This document shows positions 15,829-25,092 of a stretch of 55,596 nucleotides of DNA, piece after piece (within the stretch, counting starts at the first letter, position 1; every line of letters starts with the position of its first letter). The DNA lies in assembly GCA_028713675.1 (NCBI GenBank), contig JAQTNV010000022.1, forward strand, positions 1 through 55,596, written 5' to 3'. Below the pieces are notes generated by a model, which was not told the origin of the DNA, made no database searches, and saw nothing but the letters and a program-made list of their open reading frames with translations. The DNA is from a bacterium. GTDB lineage: Bacteria > Desulfobacterota > JAPLJL01. The position numbers and the translations under genes were made by a program.

Positions 15829-16737
15829 TCAACGGATGAACATCTCCAGAAGGGCTTTCTGAAAGTGGAGGCGGTTTTCCGCCTGGGTCAGGATCACCGA
15901 TTGCGGACCGGCCAGGACTTCGTCGGTAACCTCCCAGCCCCGGTGGGCCGGGAGACAATGCATGAACCGGGCCCCGGGCTTGGCCGCGGCCATCAGCTCG
16001 GCATTGACCTGAAAGCCGGCGAAGGTCTGCCGGACCTGTTCCTCGTCCTTGTCCTGACCCATGCTGATCCAGACGTCGGTGTAAACCACGTCGGCCCCGG
16101 CCACCGCGGACTTCGGATCAGAGAAGACCTCGATCCGGTCGGGGTAAAGATCCTGGGTTTCCTTCAGGACCTCCCGGTCGGCCTCGAAACCGGGGGGAAA
16201 GGCCAGGGCGAGCTGGAAGCCGATCCGGCCGCAGGCCTCGATCCAGGAATTGGCCACGTTATTGCCGTCTCCGAGGTAAGCCACCCGGACCTCCTGGTAA
16301 TCTCCCAGAAACTCCCGGATGGTGAAAAGGTCCGCGAGGATCTGGCAGGGATGAAACCGGTCCGAGAGCCCGTTGATGACGGGGACCCGGGAATTCAGGG
16401 CGAATTCCTCCAAGCGGGAGTGGGAATGGGTCCGCAGGATGATGCCGTCGCAGTAGCGGGAGAGAACCTGGGCGGTGTCCCCGATCGGTTCCCCCCGGGA
16501 AAGCTGGGTGGTATCAGCCGCGAGGAAAATTGCGCGGCCCCCCAGGGAGAGGACGGCGGCTTCGAAGGAAACCCGGGTGCGGGTGCTGGGCTTCTCGAAG
16601 AGCAGAGTGATGATTTTCCCCTTGAGGGGAGGGGTGCGTTTTTTCGCTCCCGATTTGAGCGCGCCAGCCCGCTCGATCAGATGGTCTATCTCTTCCCGGC
16701 TTAAGTCTTTAATGCGCAGCAGGTCACGTTTGGTCAT
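15829..16737 (-). CDS. argF: Ornithine carbamoyltransferase
   Basis: ArgF makes citrulline from ornithine and carbamoyl phosphate. The carbamoyl-phosphate loop STRTRVSFE (within EKPSTRTRVS) is intact, the HPCQILADL stretch follows, and the ornithine-binding Cys is in HCLPAHRGWEV. The length of 302 aa is typical. It sits in the minus-strand arginine block after argD, from which it is separated by a 160-bp repeat-bearing gap, so it may have its own promoter. The chaperone module follows with a 20-bp gap. Confidence 0.97.
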   Translation of the reverse strand: MTKRDLLRIKDLSREEIDHLIERAGALKSGAKKRTPPLKGKIITLLFEKPSTRTRVSFEAAVLSLGGRAIFLAADTTQLSRGEPIGDTAQVLSRYCDGIILRTHSHSRLEEFALNSRVPVINGLSDRFHPCQILADLFTIREFLGDYQEVRVAYLGDGNNVANSWIEACGRIGFQLALAFPPGFEADREVLKETQDLYPDRIEVFSDPKSAVAGADVVYTDVWISMGQDKDEEQVRQTFAGFQVNAELMAAAKPGARFMHCLPAHRGWEVTDEVLAGPQSVILTQAENRLHFQKALLEMFIR

Positions 16738-16897
16738 TTTTCTTTCAATTTATGGACACGGATTAACACAGATTCACACTGATTCCTATCATGATTTTTC
16801 AATAAAGTTAATTATGAATTTCTAAATTCGAATTAACAATTCCGTGCCCATCCGTGAAAATCCGTGTCTAAATAAAGAGAATTCCCATACTATCCGG
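16738..16897. repeat. Word repeats (acacggatt type) between argF and argD
   Basis: Words such as gacacggattaacac and cacactgatt appear at the left side, and reverse-related words (ccgtgcccatccgtg, aaatccgtgtc) at the right, giving an imperfect inverted layout around an AT-rich centre. No gene is visible. Confidence 0.6.
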
Positions 16898-18127
16898 TTA
16901 TTTCTGGTTTCCGTAAACCTCGGCCAGGCATTTTTCCAGGAGCTTCAGGCCCCGGGAAACCTCGGCGGAGGTGATATTCAGGGGCGGAAGGAACCGGACC
17001 ACGTTGCCGTGGGTCAGGTTCAGGATCAGGCCCGCGGACAGGGCCTGCCGCACGAGCTGCTGGCCCTTTTCGCCGTCCGCAAGCTCCATCCCGAGGATCA
17101 GGCCCCGGCCCCGGATTTCCCGGATCCCGGGATATCTGGCCGCGAATTTCTCCAGGGCGGAGCGGAGGGTTTTCCCCTGGCGGCGGCAGTTGGAAAGGAT
17201 CTTTTCGAACCCGATGGCATTGATGACCGCCTCGCCGGCGGCCGTGACGACGGCGTTGCCCCCGAAGGTGGTGGCGTGGGTTCCCGGGGTGAAGGCCGCG
17301 GCGGCCTCGTTGGTGGCCAGAACCGCGCCCAGGGGCAGGCCCCCGCCGACGGCTTTGGCCAGGGTGAGGATGTCCGGTTCCACCCCGTAGTGCTGATAGG
17401 CGAACATCTCCCCGGTCCGGCCGATTCCCACCTGGACCTCGTCAAAGATGAGCAGCATACCCAGGCGGTCACAAAGTTTTCGGACCCCGGTCATGAATTC
17501 GGGGGTGGCCGGGATGACCCCGCCTTCCCCCTGGATCGGCTCCAGCATCACGGCCCCGGCCCAGCCCTCCGCGGCTTTAGCCACGCCGGCGAGGTCGTTG
17601 AAACGGGCGGTGCGGAAACCCTCGAGCAGGGGAGCGAAGCCCACCTTGACCTTTTCCTGGCCGGTGGCGGAGATCATCCCCAGGGTTCTCCCGTGAAACG
17701 AGTTTTCCATCGTCACCACCCCCACCCGCTCGTCTTTCCGGCAGTTCCGGGCGTAGATCCGGGCGAGCTTGACCGCGCCTTCGTTGGCTTCCGCTCCGCT
17801 GTTGCAGAAAAACACCTTGTCGGCGAAGGAGTGCTTGACCAGGAGCTCGGCGAGTCGGACGGGCGGTTCGGTGTAAAAAATGTTGGAGGTGTGGAAGAGC
17901 AGGCCGGACTGGGCGCGGACGGCGGAGACGATTTTCGGGTGGCAATGCCCGAGGTTCCCGACGGCCAAACCGGAGAAGAAGTCCAGATATTCTTTCCCCT
18001 CCGGGTCCCAGAGGCGGGCGCCCTGGCCCCGGATAAAAGCGACCGGGAGGCGGCCGTAGGTGTTCATCAGGACCCGGTTACTGCGTTCGATCAGGTTTGC
18101 CGAAGTCAATTTTTTCGCTTTTTTCAT
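16898..18127 (-). CDS. argD: Acetylornithine aminotransferase (class III)
   Basis: ArgD converts N-acetylglutamate semialdehyde to N-acetylornithine with PLP. Visible class III signatures are FFSGLAVGNLGHCHPKIV, the VFFCNSGAEANEGAVKLAR phosphate loop, LLIFDEVQVGIGRTG with the PLP-pyridine Asp, and TLAKAVGGGLPLGA with the Schiff-base Lys. The length of 409 aa fits. It follows argB on the minus strand after an 85-bp repeat-bearing gap. Related 4-aminobutyrate and succinylornithine transaminases share these motifs; the argB/argF context decides. Confidence 0.95.
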   Translation of the reverse strand: MKKAKKLTSANLIERSNRVLMNTYGRLPVAFIRGQGARLWDPEGKEYLDFFSGLAVGNLGHCHPKIVSAVRAQSGLLFHTSNIFYTEPPVRLAELLVKHSFADKVFFCNSGAEANEGAVKLARIYARNCRKDERVGVVTMENSFHGRTLGMISATGQEKVKVGFAPLLEGFRTARFNDLAGVAKAAEGWAGAVMLEPIQGEGGVIPATPEFMTGVRKLCDRLGMLLIFDEVQVGIGRTGEMFAYQHYGVEPDILTLAKAVGGGLPLGAVLATNEAAAAFTPGTHATTFGGNAVVTAAGEAVINAIGFEKILSNCRRQGKTLRSALEKFAARYPGIREIRGRGLILGMELADGEKGQQLVRQALSAGLILNLTHGNVVRFLPPLNITSAEVSRGLKLLEKCLAEVYGNQK

Positions 18128-18137
18128 CTGAATTTTT

Positions 18138-18212
18138 CCCTTTTGATTTAACTTTTAACCTTTAACCTTTGCCCTTTTAACCTTGAACCTTGAACTTTGA
18201 ACTTATTTTTTC
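18138..18212. repeat. Heptad array (tttaacc / ttgaacc) between argD and argB
   Basis: Tandem words tttaacc, tttgccc, ttttaacc, ttgaacc and ttgaact fill the gap at 7-8 nt spacing. Both flanking genes run on the minus strand. Confidence 0.8.
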
Positions 18213-19088
18213 TTACCTTAGTATCTCCGTGCCGATCCCGAGATCGGTAAATAGTTCCAGGAGCAGGGCGTGGGGGATCCGGCCGTCGATAATATGGGTT
18301 TTTCCCGCGCCGCCTTCCAGGGCCTGCAGGCAGGCCTGGGTCTTGGGAATCATGCCGGCGGAAATCCAGCCGTCGGCGATGGCCTTCTTCAGCTGCCGGG
18401 CCTTGAGGCTGGCCACCAGCTTGCCCTCCCGGTTCTTGATCCCTTCCACGTCGGTCAGGACGATCAGTTTTTCCGCCCGGAGCGCCCCGGCCAGGTGCCC
18501 GGCCAGGTGGTCGCCGTTCAGGTTGTAGCTCTGCCCCTCCTGGTCCGAGCCGATTGGGGCCACCACCGGGATGTAACCGGAATTTTCCAGGGTGCGGATC
18601 AGTCCGGTGTCGATGTCCTCGATCTCGCCCACGAAGCCCAGGTCCACGTTTTTCTCCGGGGCGGGCTCGATTTCGTCGGCGCGGAGCTTGCGGACCCGGA
18701 CGAGCCCTCCGTCCTTGCCGCAGATCCCGACCGCTTTTCCGCCGGTGCTGTTGACCAGGCCGACGATCTCCGAGTTGATCGTGCCCCGGAGGACCATTTC
18801 CACCACCTCGAGGGTTTCGGCGTCGGTGACCCGGAGCCCGGAAATGAACTGGGACTTGATCCCCAGGCGCTTCAGATATTCCCCGATCTGCGGCCCGCCT
18901 CCGTGGACGATGACCGGGTTGATCCCCACGTATTTCAGGAGCACCACGTCCCGGGCGAACTCGCGCTTGAGTTCCGCCTTGACCATGGCCGCCCCGCCGT
19001 ATTTGATGACCAGGGTTTTCCCCGCGAAGCGCCGGAGATAGGGAAGCGCTTCCAGTAGGGCCTGGGCCCGGGTGATTTTTTCTTCCAT
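18213..19088 (-). CDS. argB: Acetylglutamate kinase
   Basis: ArgB phosphorylates N-acetylglutamate. The amino-acid-kinase fold is shown by KTLVIKYGGAAM, VIVHGGGPQIGEYLKRLG, the KDGG segment and ADGWISAGMIPKTQACLQAL. The 291-aa protein keeps the N-terminal helix (residues 1-22) that in characterised hexameric enzymes confers arginine feedback inhibition, so it is likely arginine-sensitive. It starts 4 bp after the response regulator gene, arguing for a shared transcript with hslV, hslU and the regulator. Confidence 0.96.
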   Translation of the reverse strand: MEEKITRAQALLEALPYLRRFAGKTLVIKYGGAAMVKAELKREFARDVVLLKYVGINPVIVHGGGPQIGEYLKRLGIKSQFISGLRVTDAETLEVVEMVLRGTINSEIVGLVNSTGGKAVGICGKDGGLVRVRKLRADEIEPAPEKNVDLGFVGEIEDIDTGLIRTLENSGYIPVVAPIGSDQEGQSYNLNGDHLAGHLAGALRAEKLIVLTDVEGIKNREGKLVASLKARQLKKAIADGWISAGMIPKTQACLQALEGGAGKTHIIDGRIPHALLLELFTDLGIGTEILR

Positions 19089-19092
19089 GGCT

Positions 19093-20184
19093 TTAACCCT
19101 TTCGCTGCGGCTGTCCCGGGCGGAGTTTTTTCAGCTCCTCCAGGGCGCTCCGCCGTTCCAAGTCGGCTTTCAGCAGAGCCTTTTTCAAACGCTGGGTCTG
19201 GCTTTCGGCCTCGGCCAGCTCGTCGATCCGCGATTCCAGGTTTTTATGAAGCCAATCGATCTTGAGCACTACGGAGAGCCCGAGAGCGATGGAGGACATC
19301 AGGTCGAGATCTTCCGGCCCGAAGCCCCCGGGATTCCGGCAGTTGGCGGCGACCAGGAGCCCCAGGCAGCGGCCGCGCTGGAGGATGGGAACCAGAATCA
19401 GGTCGGCCAGAGAGGGAAGATGCTGCTGGTCCACTTCCGGGTTGAAGCGCGGGTCGTTCCGTGGTTCTTTCAGGATGATTCCCTCCCGGCTGTCCAGGGC
19501 CCAACCCAGGAGACCCTGACCGGGGGTCAGGGACACTTCGGCCCGGATTTCTCCGTCCGGACCCCAGCCGGCAGTCAGTTTGAAACTGCCTTCCCCGTCT
19601 TCCAGGTAGATAAAGGCCGCTTCGCTTTGGGTCGTTTCCCGGACCCACTCGCTTAAGTCCAGGTAGATCCGCCCGATTTCGGCGCTTTCGCTCAGGATCC
19701 GGAACATCTCCTTCTGAATCTCCAGGCTTTTCTGCCGGCGGGTATCCTCGCCGGATACGGCCGGGGGCGGTTCCGGCGCGGGCGGTTCCGGCGTTTTCAG
19801 GCGGGTGACCCAGCCCAGGACCCGCCGCACCTCCCGGTCCTCCGCCGGCTTGATCACGTAATCCAGGGCCCCCAGGGAGAGGGCCCGGTCCGCCCAGGTC
19901 AGTTCCCGGGGTTCGGCCAGGACCAGGATGGGAAGGTGCGGGTGGATTTCCTTGATCCGTTTCAGGAGGTCAAGGCCGTGCATGCCCGGCATGATGATAT
20001 CGATAAAAGCCACGTCGACATTCTCGGTTTCCAGTAATTTCAGGGCTTCCCGGCCGCTCCGGGCCGGGAGCACCGTGTATCCTTCCGCCTGGACCGACCG
20101 GGTCAGGGTTTCCCGCTCCCCGTCGTTATCGTCGGCGATCAGCGCTTTTTTCCCGCCGTTCTGAGTGTCAGGTTTTTCTTCCAT
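19093..20184 (-). CDS. Response regulator with GAF domain and C-terminal coiled coil
   Basis: Residues 12-125 are a receiver domain with the acidic pair D18/D19, phosphoacceptor D62 (AFIDIIMPG) and K112 (YVIKP). A Pro-rich linker (133-141) leads to a GAF domain (about 175-310, with LTPGQGLLGWALDSREGIIL and LADLILVPILQRGRCLGLLV), and a long amphipathic coiled coil closes the protein. There is no DNA-binding or enzymatic output domain, so it probably acts by protein contact or needs a partner. No histidine kinase lies nearby. It sits between hslU (18-bp gap) and argB (4-bp gap). Confidence 0.85.
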   Translation of the reverse strand: MEEKPDTQNGGKKALIADDNDGERETLTRSVQAEGYTVLPARSGREALKLLETENVDVAFIDIIMPGMHGLDLLKRIKEIHPHLPILVLAEPRELTWADRALSLGALDYVIKPAEDREVRRVLGWVTRLKTPEPPAPEPPPAVSGEDTRRQKSLEIQKEMFRILSESAEIGRIYLDLSEWVRETTQSEAAFIYLEDGEGSFKLTAGWGPDGEIRAEVSLTPGQGLLGWALDSREGIILKEPRNDPRFNPEVDQQHLPSLADLILVPILQRGRCLGLLVAANCRNPGGFGPEDLDLMSSIALGLSVVLKIDWLHKNLESRIDELAEAESQTQRLKKALLKADLERRSALEELKKLRPGQPQRKG

Positions 20185-20202
20185 GGCTGCGTCGGTTCGG
20201 GT

Positions 20203-21582
20203 TTAGAGAATATAACGGCTCAAGTCCTCGTTTTTCAAAACCTCTTCCAGTCTTTCCCGAACGTAGGGGGCGTCGATCCGAACCTGGACGCCCGGCATTT
20301 CCGGCGCGGAGAAGGAAACCTCCTCCAGCAGTCTCTCCATCACCGTGTGCAGGCGGCGGGCCCCGATGTTTTCGGTCCGCTCGTTCACCAGCCAGGCGAT
20401 CCGGGCGATTTCGGTGATGGCGTCGGGCGGGAAAACCAGCTCCACCTCTTCGGTTTTCAGAAGGGCGATGGCCTGCCGGATCAGGGAGTTTTCCGGTTCG
20501 TTCAGGATCCGGACGAAGTCCTCCTGACTCAGGGGGTTGAGTTCCACCCGGATGGGGAACCGGCCCTGGAGTTCCGGGACCAGGTCGGAAGGCTTGGAGA
20601 CAGTGAAGGCGCCGGCGGCGATGAAAAGGATGTGGTCGGTCCGGACCACCCCGTATTTGGTCTGCACGGTGGTGCCTTCCACCACCGGCAGGAGGTCGCG
20701 CTGCACCCCTTCCCGGGAGACCTCCGGGCCGTAGCCCTTTTCCTTGCCGGCGATCTTGTCGATCTCATCGATAAAAACGATCCCGTGATTTTCCGCGCGC
20801 TCGACCGCCCGGGGAATGATCTGGTCCAGATCGATCAGCCGCTGTTCCTCATCGTCGGTCAGGAGCTTAAGCGCCTCGGGGACGCTGGCCTTTTTCTTCC
20901 GGGATTTCTGGGGCATGAAGTTGCCCAGCATTTCCCGGAACTGCATTTCAAAATCTTCCATCCCGCCGGCGTTGGAGAAGATCTCGACCATCGGCAGGGA
21001 ACGGGTGCGGGTTTCCACCTCCACGAAACGGTCATCGAGCTTGCCGGTCCGGAGCAGCTGGCGAAGCCGTTCCCGGGTGGAATCGGGCGCGGGTTCCGGG
21101 GCGGGGGCCGGGGGCCCCGGGGGCAGGGAGCCCGCCGGGGAAGCCAGGGGGGACGGGGTCGACGGGGGACGGGAGGGAAGCAGGAGATCGAGCAGGCGCT
21201 CCTCGGCCAGTTCCGCGGCCTTGGCATGGACCCGTTCCTGTTCCTCTTCCTTCATCATCTTGACCGAGAGTTCGACCAGGTCCCGGATCATGGATTCCAC
21301 GTCTCTGCCCACATAGCCCACTTCGGTGTATTTAGAAGCCTCCACTTTCAGAAAAGGGGCCTGGGCCAGGCGGGCCAGGCGCCGGCAGATCTCGGTTTTG
21401 CCCACCCCGGTGGGGCCGATCATGATGATATTCTTGGGGGCGATTTCGTCCCGGAGCTCGGCGGGGACCTGCTGTCTCCGCCAGCGGTTGCGCAGGGCGA
21501 CGGCCACCGAGCGCTTGGCCTGCTTCTGCCCGACGATATAGCGGTCGAGCTCGGCGACGGTTTCCTTGGGGGTCTGCTCCAC
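20203..21582 (-). CDS. hslU: ATP-dependent protease ATPase subunit HslU
   Basis: HslU (ClpY) is the AAA+ unfoldase that feeds the HslV protease. Walker A is GPTGVGKT (56-63), Walker B IVFIDEID (268-275), and sensor and arginine-finger segments lie in [12 protein letters not shown] and [18 protein letters not shown]. The C-terminus ends LSRYIL, the tail that docks into HslV. The I-domain (about 110-235) contains an unusual Pro/Ser/Ala-rich linker at 137-168. It starts 5 bp after hslV. Confidence 0.97.
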   Translation of the reverse strand: MEQTPKETVAELDRYIVGQKQAKRSVAVALRNRWRRQQVPAELRDEIAPKNIIMIGPTGVGKTEICRRLARLAQAPFLKVEASKYTEVGYVGRDVESMIRDLVELSVKMMKEEEQERVHAKAAELAEERLLDLLLPSRPPSTPSPLASPAGSLPPGPPAPAPEPAPDSTRERLRQLLRTGKLDDRFVEVETRTRSLPMVEIFSNAGGMEDFEMQFREMLGNFMPQKSRKKKASVPEALKLLTDDEEQRLIDLDQIIPRAVERAENHGIVFIDEIDKIAGKEKGYGPEVSREGVQRDLLPVVEGTTVQTKYGVVRTDHILFIAAGAFTVSKPSDLVPELQGRFPIRVELNPLSQEDFVRILNEPENSLIRQAIALLKTEEVELVFPPDAITEIARIAWLVNERTENIGARRLHTVMERLLEEVSFSAPEMPGVQVRIDAPYVRERLEEVLKNEDLSRYIL

Positions 21583-21587
21583 GGGGT

Positions 21588-22136
21588 TTATTCCAGTTCC
21601 TCGATCACGATCTGGTCGTTGGTGTAAATGCAGATCTGCGAGGCGATCTTCATGGATTCCTGGGCGATTTCCCGGGCGGAAAGCTGGGAATGCGAGAGCA
21701 GGGCCCGGGCGGCGGCCAGGGCATAGGCCCCGCCGGACCCGATGGCCACGGCCCCGCCGTCCGGCTCGATCACGTCCCCGCTCCCGGAGACAATCAGGGC
21801 TTGTTCCCGGTCCACCACGAGGAGCAGGGCCTCCAGCCGCCGCAGGACCCGGTCGGTGCGCCAGTCCTTGACCAGTTCCACCGCGGCGCGGGTCAGGTTC
21901 CCGGCGTACCGGTTCAGTTTCTCCTCGAATTTCTCGAAAAGGGTGATGGCGTCGGCGGTGGAGCCGGCGAACCCGGCGATGACCTGGTCCTGGTAAAGCC
22001 GGCGGACCTTGCGGGCGGTCCGCTTCATGATCACCTCGCCGGTGGTAACCTGGCCGTCCCCGGCTACCGCGACTTTGCCCTGGTGGCGGACCGCCAGGAT
22101 CGTGGTGCCGTGAAAGCTGTTGATGTTCTGTTCCAT
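21588..22136 (-). CDS. hslV: ATP-dependent protease peptidase subunit HslV
   Basis: HslV is the N-terminal-nucleophile threonine peptidase of the HslUV complex. The catalytic TT pair is at T11-T12 in [15 protein letters not shown], so the first ten residues form a longer propeptide than in E. coli (one Met); many other bacterial HslV proteins have short MxxFHGTT-type leaders. Further family segments are [10 protein letters not shown] and [20 protein letters not shown]. The length is 182 aa. No ribosome site precedes ATG 22136, and an extended -10 promoter lies only about 13 bp upstream. It is the first gene of the hslVU-regulator-argB run. Confidence 0.95.
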   Translation of the reverse strand: MEQNINSFHGTTILAVRHQGKVAVAGDGQVTTGEVIMKRTARKVRRLYQDQVIAGFAGSTADAITLFEKFEEKLNRYAGNLTRAAVELVKDWRTDRVLRRLEALLLVVDREQALIVSGSGDVIEPDGGAVAIGSGGAYALAAARALLSHSQLSAREIAQESMKIASQICIYTNDQIVIEELE

Positions 22137-22148
22137 AATTAAACTAAA

Positions 22149-22157
22149 ATTATATCA
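22149..22157 (-). promoter_or_regulatory. Extended -10 promoter for hslV
   Basis: The minus strand reads TGATATAAT, a perfect TGn-TATAAT extended -10, inside the AT-rich region upstream of hslV. The predicted start near 22142 would leave a leader of only a few nucleotides. No good -35 is seen, as is usual for extended -10 promoters. Confidence 0.5.
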
Positions 22158-22204
22158 CCATACTATATCCAATACCCAATTCGGGAAATAACCATATCCC
22201 CGGG

Positions 22205-22237
22205 GAAAATCAAAGGCCGGCTTATGCTCACCGGCCC
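22205..22237 (-). terminator. Probable terminator downstream of the peptide-binding lipoprotein gene
   Basis: GGCCGG (22215-22220) pairs with CCGGCC (22231-22236) across a 10-nt loop; on the minus strand it is followed by TTTGATTTT. It separates the binding-protein gene from the hslV promoter. Confidence 0.55.
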
Positions 22238-22289
22238 CCATTAATCAATATAAATAAAAAGGGGGCAATATTCAAATATCCCGAAACCC

Positions 22290-22330
22290 ACGCATACAGT
22301 AGACGGTATACGGTAGACGGGAATGAAAAA
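22290..22330. repeat. Short heptad array (cggtaga type)
   Basis: cagtaga, cggtata and cggtaga occur in exact 7-nt succession just downstream of the binding-protein gene. Confidence 0.6.
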
Positions 22331-22356
22331 ATTGGAGAAAAAATAACCGAGGGTTT

Positions 22357-23997
22357 TTACCAGGAATACCGCTGGAAGGGCTTGGGAACGTACCACTTCT
22401 CGAAGTTGTAGGAGATCCCGGCCGGGGCGGGCTCGATCCCCCGGAAGCGTTTCTGGATGGCGGGGAGCGCCTCGGGGTAGAAAAGAAAAACATAAGGCTG
22501 CTCTTCGGCCAGGATTTCCTGGATCCGGAAATAGGCCTGTTTCCTTTTTTCCAGGTCGAAGGTGTGCCGTCCCTGCTCCAGGAGCTGGTCCACCTCCGGA
22601 TTGATGAAGTTCACGAAATTGAGTTCCTTTTCCTTGGTTTTGCTCGAATGCCAGATGTCGAACTGGTCGGGTTCCGGACCCATCTGCCAGCCCAGAATCA
22701 CCACCTCGAACCGGCGCTTATCAATAAATTCATTGATAAAAGCCGACCATTCCAGGATCCGGATCTTCACGCTGATCCCGATCTTTTTCAGGCGGCGCTG
22801 GATTATCTCGGCGGTGCGGGAGCGGGTGATATTCCCCTGGTTGGTCAGGATGGTGAATTCAAAAGGCTGGCCGTCCTTGTCCAGGATGCCGTCGCCGTTG
22901 CGGTCCTCGTAACCGGCTTCTTTCAAAAGCTTGCGGGCCTGGTCCGGATCGTAGGGGTATTTTTTCACGCCGGGGTTGTAGTACCAGGTATTGGGGCGGT
23001 AGGGCCCGGTCGCCTCCACCCCCAGCCCGAAGAGCACCCCGTCGATGATTTCCTTCTTGTCGATGGCGGAGGCGATCGCCTGGCGGACCCTTTTATCGGC
23101 GAAGCGGGGGTCTTTCAGGTTGAAACCCAGGTAGGAATAGCTGAAGGTCAGGTAACGGTAACGGTTGTAGCTTTCCCGGAAACGGGCGTTTTCGCTCTGC
23201 CGGGCGTATTGCAGGGGGGTCAGCCCGACTTCGTCAACCCCGCCGGAAAGGAGTTCCAGGAACATCGTGGCCTGGTCGGGGATGATCCGGTAAATGTACC
23301 GGTCGATGTAGGGACGGCCCGCGAAATAATTGGGGTTGAAGGAAAGCTCGATCTTCTCCCCGGTCTTCCAGCCCCCGAACCGGTAGTAGCCGGTGCCGAC
23401 GGGATTGCGGACCAGGGAGCTTTTGGTGAGGTCCTGGTTGGCGAGCAGATGCTGGGGGATTATCCCCACCCCCCAGCTGTCCAGGGCCGGGGCGAAGGGC
23501 TGCTTGTAGCTCACCTGGAAGGTGTTGGGATCCAGGACCTTGGCCTCCCGGACTTCCAGAAACGCGCTGGCGTAGGCGGTGGGGGTGCGGGGATCGGTGA
23601 TGGCCTGGTAGGTGAAGAGGGCGTCTTCGGCGGAGAAGGGCTTGCCGTCATGCCATTTCACCCCCGGCCGCAGGTGAAAGGTGATGGTCAGCCCGTCCTT
23701 GCTGATTTCCCAGGACTGGGCCAGGTCCCCGACGATGTTGAGGTCCTTGTCATATTTGATCAGGCCGTTGTAGACCAGGCCGGCGATTTCCGCGGAGGCC
23801 GAATCCGAGGCCAGGATGGGGATCAGGGTGGAAGCGTCCCCGATCGAGCCCACGATGATCGCGTCGCCGGTGGCCGGGGCTTCCGCTCCCGGACCGGTCT
23901 TCCCCGCCGGGGGCGGGGCGGATTTTTTCCGGCAGGCGGAGAAGGAAAGGCCGGTCAGTAGTACCACCAGGAAAACAATTACGCTCTTTTTCGTCAT
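22357..23997 (-). CDS. Family 5 extracellular solute-binding lipoprotein (peptide/nickel type)
   Basis: This is the periplasmic binding protein of an oligopeptide/nickel-class ABC importer. From MTKKSVIVFLV (ATG 23997) it has a signal peptide ending LSFSAC, with the lipid-anchored Cys at 22, then a Pro/Gly/Ala linker. Family 5 signatures follow: AGLVYNGLIKYDKDLNIVGD, LAQSWEISKDGLTITFHLRP, GVKWHDGKPFSAEDALFTYQ and QPYVFLFYPEALPAIQKRF near the C-terminus. The frame extends 13 codons upstream to 24036 but the lipoprotein signal supports the shorter start. No permease or ATPase genes flank it, so it is either an orphan or works with a distant transporter. Confidence 0.9.
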   Translation of the reverse strand: MTKKSVIVFLVVLLTGLSFSACRKKSAPPPAGKTGPGAEAPATGDAIIVGSIGDASTLIPILASDSASAEIAGLVYNGLIKYDKDLNIVGDLAQSWEISKDGLTITFHLRPGVKWHDGKPFSAEDALFTYQAITDPRTPTAYASAFLEVREAKVLDPNTFQVSYKQPFAPALDSWGVGIIPQHLLANQDLTKSSLVRNPVGTGYYRFGGWKTGEKIELSFNPNYFAGRPYIDRYIYRIIPDQATMFLELLSGGVDEVGLTPLQYARQSENARFRESYNRYRYLTFSYSYLGFNLKDPRFADKRVRQAIASAIDKKEIIDGVLFGLGVEATGPYRPNTWYYNPGVKKYPYDPDQARKLLKEAGYEDRNGDGILDKDGQPFEFTILTNQGNITRSRTAEIIQRRLKKIGISVKIRILEWSAFINEFIDKRRFEVVILGWQMGPEPDQFDIWHSSKTKEKELNFVNFINPEVDQLLEQGRHTFDLEKRKQAYFRIQEILAEEQPYVFLFYPEALPAIQKRFRGIEPAPAGISYNFEKWYVPKPFQRYSW

Positions 23998-24147
23998 TTC
24001 GGCTTTTAATCTAATCTGATCCGATTTTGAATTCAATATATCTGGAAGCTCGGGATTGTTTCATTCAGAAGGTAAAAACAGATTTCCTTTTTTTAATTGT
24101 CTAAAGACTGAGGGCCGGCAACTTCAAGCCCCGGACATCTTGTTTGC

Positions 24148-24176
24148 TTGACAGCACCTTAAGACTGACGAAGAAT
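24148..24176 (+). promoter_or_regulatory. Probable sigma70 promoter for galU
   Basis: TTGACA at 24148-24153 and AAGAAT at 24171-24176 with a 17-bp spacer. The expected transcript start near 24183 leaves a 26-nt leader with a GAGAGAGG ribosome site. Confidence 0.55.
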
Positions 24177-24208
24177 TAGCTCTGGAAACAGCGGAGAGAG
24201 GATTGCAG

Positions 24209-25078
24209 ATGAAAGTTAGAAAAGCCGTCATCCCGGCGGCGGGGAGAGGAACGCGGTTCCTGCCCGCCACCAAGGCCATTCCCAAGGAGATGCTTCCGAT
24301 CGTAGACCGTCCCACCATCCAATACGTGGTGGAGGAGGCCGTCAATTCCGGGGTGAAAACCATTGTTTTGATTACCAGCCGGGGCAAAAGCGGGATCGAG
24401 GATCATTTTGACCTGGCCCCGGAGCTGGAGAGTCTCCTGCAGAAAAAGGGCGATCAGAAAACCTGGCAGGAGGTGCACGCCCTGGCCGGGATGTGCGAGA
24501 TGATCTCGGTCCGCCAGCAGGAACAGAAAGGACTCGGCCACGCGGTTCTCTGCGCCCGGCAGGCGGTCGGGAACGAGCCCTTCGCGGTTTTGCTCGGCGA
24601 CGACATCATGGACGCCGACCCGCCGGTGACCGCCCAGATGATCCGGGCCTTTGAGGAATTCGGGGGCTCGATCATCGGGGTGTTGAATGTCCCCCGGGAA
24701 CAGGTCCACCTTTACGGAGCCATCAAAGGCAAGGAGGTGAAGCCGCGGGTGCACCGGATCGAGAGAATCATCGAGAAGCCGTCCGCGGAAGAGGCGCCCT
24801 CGACTATCGCCAGCACCGGCCGCTATCTCTTTACCCCCCGGATTTTCGATTTCCTGGAGGATCAGGCTCCCGGCCGAGGCGGGGAGATCCAACTCACCGA
24901 CGCGATCGACCGCCTGGCGAAAATCGAGCCGGTTTACGCCCTGGAATATCAGGGCCTCCGGTTTGACGCCGGGGAAAAAATCGGCTACCTGCGGGCCAAC
25001 CTCCACTACGCCCTGAAGCGCCCGGATCTTTCCGCCGGGGTCAAGGAATTGATCCGGGAATTCTCCAAAAAAATATAA
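24209..25078 (+). CDS. galU: UTP-glucose-1-phosphate uridylyltransferase
   Basis: GalU makes UDP-glucose for envelope polysaccharides. The nucleotidyltransferase signature KAVIPAAGRGTRFLPATKAI is at the N-terminus, followed by KEMLPIVDRPTIQYVVEEAV. Later come ERIIEKPSAEEAPS and the EIQLTDAIDRL segment. The length of 289 aa is typical. ATG 24209 is preferred over an upstream in-frame TTG because GAGAGAGG sits at proper spacing. It is probably transcribed with the LolA-like gene that starts 14 bp downstream. Confidence 0.95.
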   Translation: MKVRKAVIPAAGRGTRFLPATKAIPKEMLPIVDRPTIQYVVEEAVNSGVKTIVLITSRGKSGIEDHFDLAPELESLLQKKGDQKTWQEVHALAGMCEMISVRQQEQKGLGHAVLCARQAVGNEPFAVLLGDDIMDADPPVTAQMIRAFEEFGGSIIGVLNVPREQVHLYGAIKGKEVKPRVHRIERIIEKPSAEEAPSTIASTGRYLFTPRIFDFLEDQAPGRGGEIQLTDAIDRLAKIEPVYALEYQGLRFDAGEKIGYLRANLHYALKRPDLSAGVKELIREFSKKI

Positions 25079-25092
25079 AAGAGGAAAAAACT

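Noticed and set aside
16844-18151. Open frame of about 435 codons opposite argD
   Set aside because: Antisense shadow of a well-supported argD gene, with a Gly/Asp/His-rich translation typical of GC-rich complement strands.
20347-21627. Open frame of 426 codons opposite hslU
   Set aside because: Same reason: the hslU gene is complete and motif-supported, and the antisense product has no recognisable feature.
22564-23961. Open frame of 465 codons opposite the peptide-binding lipoprotein gene
   Set aside because: Shadow of the family 5 binding protein; composition is typical of a complement strand.
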